Positions 59,876 through 64,000 of a stretch of 64,000 bases of DNA are shown here, in pieces; within the stretch, counting starts at the first letter, position 1, and each line of letters starts with the position of its first letter. A program made the translations under genes and the position numbers. Below the pieces are notes generated by a model. The model searched no databases. It was given only the letters and a program-made list of their open reading frames with translations, and was not told the DNA's origin. The DNA is from Spirosoma profusum (GTDB taxonomy: Bacteria; Bacteroidota; Bacteroidia; Cytophagales; Spirosomataceae): positions 1-64,000 of the forward strand of contig NZ_JACWZY010000028.1 of NCBI RefSeq assembly GCF_014699005.1, written 5' to 3'.

Positions 59876-60576
59876 ATTTTACTTAAATATCTGGGAAACT
59901 GATCTTTCCAGACGGGCCAGTCATGATTGCCCCAGGGCGTTACGTCGAGTTGATGGCGAATGCCTTTGTAGCTCAGTATCCCCGACATCTGATAATTATC
60001 AGGTTTACAGAAATCATATTCCGACGTACCAAGCACGATATTCATATGGTGAAACTCATCGTTCTGGGCGTTGGGCATGAAATCGGGAGGATTATTATAA
60101 TACACGTTATCGTCGTAATAACCGCCCAGAAACGACTTGATGTTGAAAGCCGCGCCCATCGTGAGCAAATGACCAACCTGCTCAGGGTGCCGGAAAGCGT
60201 AATTCAACGCATGATACCCCCCGAACGAAGCTCCCGAAACACCGATTTTTTGCACATTACATTCTCGCTGCATACCCGGTACCAGTTCTTCATGCAGAAA
60301 CTTGTCGTATAAAACATGATTCCAGATGCGGGTACCGGGGTGCAGGTGTTTGGCGTACCAACTGTCTTTGTCGATGCTGTCGATGCAGTAAAGTTTTACT
60401 TTCCCGGTTTCCACAAACCAGCGGGCTGTGTCGATCAAACCGAAATCCTTGTACTCGTAGTAATGGCCCATGGAGGTCGGAAACATCAGTACCGGATAGC
60501 CCCAATTGCCATAAACCAGCATCTCGATGTCACGCCCGAGGTGATGCGAATACCATTTTCGATAGTCTTCCTGCAC
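59872..60576 (-). CDS. Esterase-family alpha/beta hydrolase, cytoplasmic
   Basis: The 234-residue esterase D-like hydrolase has nucleophile Ser117 in SGASFGGYHALNYA, acid Asp in LGTSEYDFCKPDN and His in WGNHDWPVWK. No signal peptide. The N-terminus YRKWYSHHLGRDIEMLVYGNWG is typical of a bacterial group that is often coded beside ATP-grasp ligases, as here (1.2 kb away). The substrate may be a small ester, S-formylglutathione or a peptide ester; I cannot decide. Confidence 0.88.
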   Translation of the reverse strand: MQEDYRKWYSHHLGRDIEMLVYGNWGYPVLMFPTSMGHYYEYKDFGLIDTARWFVETGKVKLYCIDSIDKDSWYAKHLHPGTRIWNHVLYDKFLHEELVPGMQRECNVQKIGVSGASFGGYHALNYAFRHPEQVGHLLTMGAAFNIKSFLGGYYDDNVYYNNPPDFMPNAQNDEFHHMNIVLGTSEYDFCKPDNYQMSGILSYKGIRHQLDVTPWGNHDWPVWKDQFPRYLSKI

Positions 60577-60697
60577 GTTGATAGTTGTTTAATGAGTGTT
60601 TTAACCGCTTATAAATTTCGGCTGAAAATAGAAGAAATAGCTGGTACCGACAAAAACAACGCCGTGGGCATTGAAAAATTTAGCTACTTTGTCAGTT

Positions 60698-61621
60698 GTG
60701 AAGATTATCCTTTTGTTATTTTTTGCGCTTATGGTTGAACTTGTACCAACCCTCCCACGCGCCGAACAATCCACCGTAACGGTTCGGCACGACGACTCAC
60801 TATACTCGGTTCCGCTAAAACGAACTGTTCATCTGGACGTAGTATTACCTCCTCATTACCAGTCTTTTGTTGGTACGAATCGACAGGACGACGTAGCAAA
60901 ATTGCCTGTCTTGTACCTGAACGATGGGCAGGATTTAGGTCGTTTGCGAATGAAAGACGTACTGGATTCGCTCTACGAAAAACAGGCGATACGGCCGTTT
61001 GTACTCGTGGCCATTCACGCCGGCGACCGGATTCAGGAATATGGTACGTCGGCTCAGGCCGATTACATGAACCGGGGCAGCAAGGCAAATCTGTACACCG
61101 ACTTCGTACTTACCGAACTTATTCCCTACGTCAGAAAAAAATACCGCGTCAGCACTGATCCGGCCCAATCGGTATTTGCGGGTTTCTCGCTGGGTGGCTT
61201 ATCGGCCTTCGATATTGTTTTCCATCATCCCGAACGATTTTCCAAAGCAGGCGTATTTTCGGGGGCGCTCTGGTGGCGTAGTAAAAGTACAGAAGACGGC
61301 TACCGCGACGAAACCGACCGTATCATGCACGCGCTGGTACGAAAAGGAACGTATCACAAAGGTCAGAAATTCTGGTTCGAAGCCGGAACCGACGACGAAA
61401 CCAGCGACCGCAACAACAATGGCATCATCGACGCCATCGACGATACCCTTGACCTGATAACAGAGTTAGAGAAAAAAGGCTATCAACGTAACAGCCAACC
61501 GACCGACATTCGCTACGTTGAAATTGCCGGTGGAAAACACAATCAGGAAACCTGGAGCGCCATCATGCCCGATTTTCTGACGTGGGCGTTTCCAAAGAGT
61601 GCCGTAACGGATGTTAAATGA
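60698..61621 (+). CDS. Secreted esterase with a calcium-loop-like motif
   Basis: A 307-residue alpha/beta hydrolase of the esterase D / enterochelin esterase type. A hydrophobic signal peptide (KIILLLFFALMVELVP) is followed by RTVHLDVVLPPHY, DGQDLGRLRM, nucleophile Ser in FAGFSLGGLSAFD and catalytic His in GGKHNQETW. Near residue 245 lies DRNNNGIIDAIDD, a 12-residue loop of the EF-hand/dockerin type, not usual in this family. The start is uncertain: GTG 60698 or TTG 60671, both giving a signal peptide. It lies 27 bp before the GH16 gene and is divergent from the cytoplasmic esterase, so the two secreted enzymes probably work on a polysaccharide. Confidence 0.85.
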   Translation: MKIILLLFFALMVELVPTLPRAEQSTVTVRHDDSLYSVPLKRTVHLDVVLPPHYQSFVGTNRQDDVAKLPVLYLNDGQDLGRLRMKDVLDSLYEKQAIRPFVLVAIHAGDRIQEYGTSAQADYMNRGSKANLYTDFVLTELIPYVRKKYRVSTDPAQSVFAGFSLGGLSAFDIVFHHPERFSKAGVFSGALWWRSKSTEDGYRDETDRIMHALVRKGTYHKGQKFWFEAGTDDETSDRNNNGIIDAIDDTLDLITELEKKGYQRNSQPTDIRYVEIAGGKHNQETWSAIMPDFLTWAFPKSAVTDVK

Positions 61622-61648
61622 GCGAATGAGCGATTTAGGCTATTTGTC

Positions 61649-62473
61649 ATGAAAAATCTATTGATAATTAAATCCTTGGTATTAATTGCCATTCTGGCTT
61701 GCAAAGCCCCCGACGTAACGGCACCGGTTAACGTAACAACTTCGCCCACAGCTCGTAAACTCGTTTGGACTGATGAATTTGACAAGCCGGGACTACCTGA
61801 TTCGACAAAATGGGATTATGAAGTAGGCGGGGGCGGTTGGGGCAATAACGAGCTTCAGTACTACACCCGCCGACGTAGAGAAAACGCCCGCGTCGAAAAT
61901 GGGAAACTCATTATCGAAGCCCGCAAAGAATCGTACGAAGGTAAGAATTACACCTCGGCGCGGTTGCTGACGCGGGGCAAAATGGCGTGGAAACAGGGAC
62001 GTATCGAAGCCTTCGCTAAACTTCCGTCGGGGCGGGGTACGTGGCCGGCAGTCTGGATGCTGGGCAATAATATCAAAACCGCTGGCTGGCCGCTGGCTGG
62101 CGAAATCGATATCATGGAACACGTTGGTTTCGATGAAGGCGTTATTCATGGCACCATCCATACCGAAACCTATAACCACGCCAAAAAGACCCAGAAAGGC
62201 AAGCAGATCAACATTCCGGATGCTACCCAGACGTATCACCTCTACGCCATCGAGTGGACCGCCGATAAGATTGATTTCTACGTAGATAACCAGAAATACA
62301 ACACAGTCGAGAAAGCTGTTTTAGGAGGCAACGTAGCGGAATGGCCTTTTGAACAGAAATTTTATCTACTGCTGAACGTAGCGGTGGGCGGCAACTGGGG
62401 TGGTCAGAAAGGCGTTGACGAAAGTATCTGGCCCCGACGCATGGAAGTAGATTACGTTCGGGTGTATCAATAG
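61649..62473 (+). CDS. GH16-family beta-glucanase lipoprotein
   Basis: The 274-residue protein has a lipoprotein signal with Cys18 (AILACK), then a short linker and a GH16 jelly-roll domain from WTDEFDKPGLP onward. The catalytic signature EIDIMEH gives nucleophile Glu152 and acid/base Glu157. GNNELQYYT and FAKLPSGRGTWPAVWML are typical of laminarinase-type (beta-1,3-glucanase) members. It should sit on the outer membrane and cut laminarin-like glucans. It follows the secreted esterase by 27 bp and ends in a terminator. Confidence 0.92.
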   Translation: MKNLLIIKSLVLIAILACKAPDVTAPVNVTTSPTARKLVWTDEFDKPGLPDSTKWDYEVGGGGWGNNELQYYTRRRRENARVENGKLIIEARKESYEGKNYTSARLLTRGKMAWKQGRIEAFAKLPSGRGTWPAVWMLGNNIKTAGWPLAGEIDIMEHVGFDEGVIHGTIHTETYNHAKKTQKGKQINIPDATQTYHLYAIEWTADKIDFYVDNQKYNTVEKAVLGGNVAEWPFEQKFYLLLNVAVGGNWGGQKGVDESIWPRRMEVDYVRVYQ

Positions 62474-62491
62474 TTGAGGGAATCAAAAAGG

Positions 62492-62520
62492 CGAGCAACG
62501 TAGCAATTGCTCGTTTTTTT
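62492..62520 (+). terminator. Terminator of the GH16 gene
   Basis: A 7-bp stem CGAGCAA/TTGCTCG with an 8-nt loop and seven T; 18 bp after the stop. Confidence 0.8.
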
Positions 62521-62645
62521 GATACGTTAGCTATAAGCGTGGACGGCAACGTATCACCCGAATATGGGATACCCTTAAGCTATAACGCCTGATTACCTTT
62601 ACGCTAACGGCGTAAAAACTGACTCCGCTTTTTTTATCTTTAATT

Positions 62646-63269
62646 ATGCCAATCCGTGTCTTGATTTATGAGGATAACGCGCCCTTACGCGAAGCCTTAA
62701 GTGCCCTGATCGACGATACGGATGGCTGCGCATTAGTAGGCGCTTTCGGCGACTGTCTGCGTGCCAATGACCAGACGTATCAGTTCCAGCCCGACGTAGT
62801 GCTGATGGATATTGATCTGCCTGGTCGCGACGGTATTCAGGCGGTAACCAGCTTGCATCGCGAGTTTCCGGCTGTGGAAGTCCTGATGCTTACCGTTTTC
62901 GACGACGACGACCGCGTGTTTCGAGCCTTGTGTGCCGGCGCGTCAGGCTACTTACTAAAGCAAACTACACCCGATCAAATCATTGAGTCAATTGAATCGG
63001 TATACGCTGGCGGGTCACCCATGTCGCCTAGTATTGCCCGGAAAGTCATTCAATCATTTCCGGCCCGTTCGGGAGGGTCGGCAAGTCTCGATCAGCTTAC
63101 TAGTCGGGAAAGTCAGGTGTTACACTATCTGGCGCAGGGCATGAGCTACAAACTCGTAGCCGCAGAGCTGGGCGTTGGTATTGAAACCGTCCGAACGCAC
63201 ATCAAACGGATTTACGAAAAGCTGCACGTGCACTCGGTGGTAGAAGCAGTGGCGAAGTATAAGCTGTAG
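62646..63269 (+). CDS. NarL/FixJ-family response regulator
   Basis: The 207-residue protein has a receiver domain (acidic pair E9-D10, phospho-acceptor Asp55 in VVLMDIDLPGRDG, Lys in LLKQTTP) and a LuxR-type helix-turn-helix (LTSRESQVLHYLAQGMSYKLVAAELGV, then TVRTHIKRIYEKL). It should be activated by a NarX/DesK-type kinase. The kinase gene ending at 63486 is of this type and convergent; the two are likely partners, separated by a hairpin repeat. Targets are unknown. Confidence 0.92.
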   Translation: MPIRVLIYEDNAPLREALSALIDDTDGCALVGAFGDCLRANDQTYQFQPDVVLMDIDLPGRDGIQAVTSLHREFPAVEVLMLTVFDDDDRVFRALCAGASGYLLKQTTPDQIIESIESVYAGGSPMSPSIARKVIQSFPARSGGSASLDQLTSRESQVLHYLAQGMSYKLVAAELGVGIETVRTHIKRIYEKLHVHSVVEAVAKYKL

Positions 63270-63373
63270 GTCAGCAATGTAACAGCTAGACTTTAGATAA
63301 ATTTCCAGCACTAATTAGCGCGAATAATGAATGTTTTACCGAGTAAACGTCTAATTAACATATCTATATCAAG

Positions 63374-63467
63374 ATTTTTGTCATCCTGACGCAGGAAGGA
63401 TCTTAGGATTTTCTGGCACTACAGTAAGAAAACCTTAAGATCCTTCCTGCGTCAGGATGACAAAAAT
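63374..63467. repeat. TGTCATGCTGAGG hairpin repeat, copy 8
   Basis: 41-nt arms with two mismatches. The arm reads TTTTTGTCATCCTGACGCAG, differing from the main form at several sites that all co-vary in the opposite arm (CTGCGTCAGGATGACAAAAA). Confidence 0.9.
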
Positions 63468-63485
63468 CACTTCCCATAATTTACG

Positions 63486-64000
63486 TTAACTATTATCTGA
63501 TGAACTAGTAGAGGTAGCAAACCGTGGTTCTGTTGGCTGGTAGTGCTGTGACAACGTAATGGAACAATTAATAGAGAACGTAGTACCCCGACCTGGCTCA
63601 GATTCAATACATAAACGTCCTCGTAAACTTTCCACGCGCTGCTGAATACTACGTAGTCCCAGACCACTGGTGGTGGCGTTCTGGTCAAGCCCAACGCCGT
63701 CATCGCGAATGATGAGTTGCAGGTTGCTGGCTTCAATACGTAGCGTAATCCAGACGTTTTGCGCATTCGCATGGCGAAATACGTTCGTCAGGCACTCTTT
63801 GGCAATCAGATGTAACTCGCGTCGTTGTTTTTCGGTAAACTCAAGCTGGGCACTGGTTTCAGTGATGTCGATGTGGAGACGAACCAAACTGTCCTGAAAC
63901 AGCGTGTAAGCCGTTTCGCGAATACGTTGCCCGGCGTCTTGCAGCGAATCACTGGACGAATTCAGACTCCAGACAATTTCGCGCATGGAATCCATCACTT
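63486..64000 (-). CDS. NarX/DesK-type sensor histidine kinase, C-terminal part (5' end outside window)
   Basis: The frame is open to the right edge (about 171 codons seen). It holds the end of the HisKA_3 dimerisation helix (MDSMREIVWSLNSS) and the GHKL ATPase: N-box LIAKECLTNVFRHANA, G1 box RDDGVGLD, G2 box GLGLRSIQQRVESLRG and GRGTTFSI. The phospho-acceptor His lies beyond the window. It is the likely partner of the NarL-type regulator at 62646-63269. The C-terminus has a short Ser/Thr-rich tail. Confidence 0.9.
   Translation of the reverse strand, partial: VMDSMREIVWSLNSSSDSLQDAGQRIRETAYTLFQDSLVRLHIDITETSAQLEFTEKQRRELHLIAKECLTNVFRHANAQNVWITLRIEASNLQLIIRDDGVGLDQNATTSGLGLRSIQQRVESLRGRLCIESEPGRGTTFSINCSITLSQHYQPTEPRFATSTSSSDNS

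Overview
The window looks like a Bacteroidota chromosome, most likely a Cytophagales member close to Spirosoma. Pointers are SprB repeats with a type IX secretion (T9SS) C-terminal domain, LytS/LytTR two-component genes, FucP-family sugar uptake, many exported proteins with Tat signals, Bacteroidota-type -7 boxes (TAnnTTTG), absence of Shine-Dalgarno sites and roughly balanced GC. I saw no rRNA, tRNA, CRISPR array or transposase gene. The assignment rests on gene families only.

Layout. 0-9 kb (minus strand): an FAD-linked sugar-acid-type oxidase cut by the left edge, a Bor-like lipoprotein, a YtxH protein, glmM, a transglutaminase-like protease paired with an Anbu-type proteasome homologue, and a large secreted esterase with DUF11 modules. 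9-15.5 kb (plus): an acidic unknown protein, two LytS-type kinases with one LytTR regulator, and a T9SS-exported SprB-repeat protein. 15.6-20.3 kb: an S9 peptidase, then YciI-, HAD- and PhzF-family genes. 20.3-32.3 kb (plus): a catabolic cluster with two Tat-signalled Gfo/Idh/MocA oxidoreductases, a GH32 enzyme, a Tat-signalled DegT-type aminotransferase, a ceramidase-like hydrolase, an unknown protein, a NagP-type transporter, nagA and a nagB homologue. 32.3-36.7 kb (minus): an SDR, then an ATP-grasp ligase, a class I glutaminase and a GCS2-type carboxylate-amine ligase, which together look like an amide-bond-forming pathway. 37.1-38.0 kb: an isolated cysteine-rich lipoprotein whose base usage differs from its surroundings. 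38.3-57.1 kb: a 19-kb one-strand run with a DUF4159/MoxR/DUF58/BatA/DUF4175 envelope operon, two acetyltransferases, and three consecutive pairs of Tat-exported TldD plus PmbA. 57.2-64 kb: a second ATP-grasp ligase with a basic tail, DinB, two esterases, a GH16 lipoprotein, a NarL-type regulator and the end of a sensor kinase.

The most unusual content is between the genes. At least six families of palindromic repeats fill the gaps, sit inside operons, extend reading frames, and in one case lie inside a coding sequence. One palindrome is inserted in another with an 8-9 bp target duplication, which is direct evidence of transposition. A GxxExxY-family gene, now frameshifted, is bounded by a 46-47 bp inverted repeat of the same family that occurs alone as hairpins nearby, suggesting that gene and hairpins belong to one mobile family. 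The word TACGT/ACGTA is also strikingly common throughout, except in the cysteine-rich lipoprotein gene.
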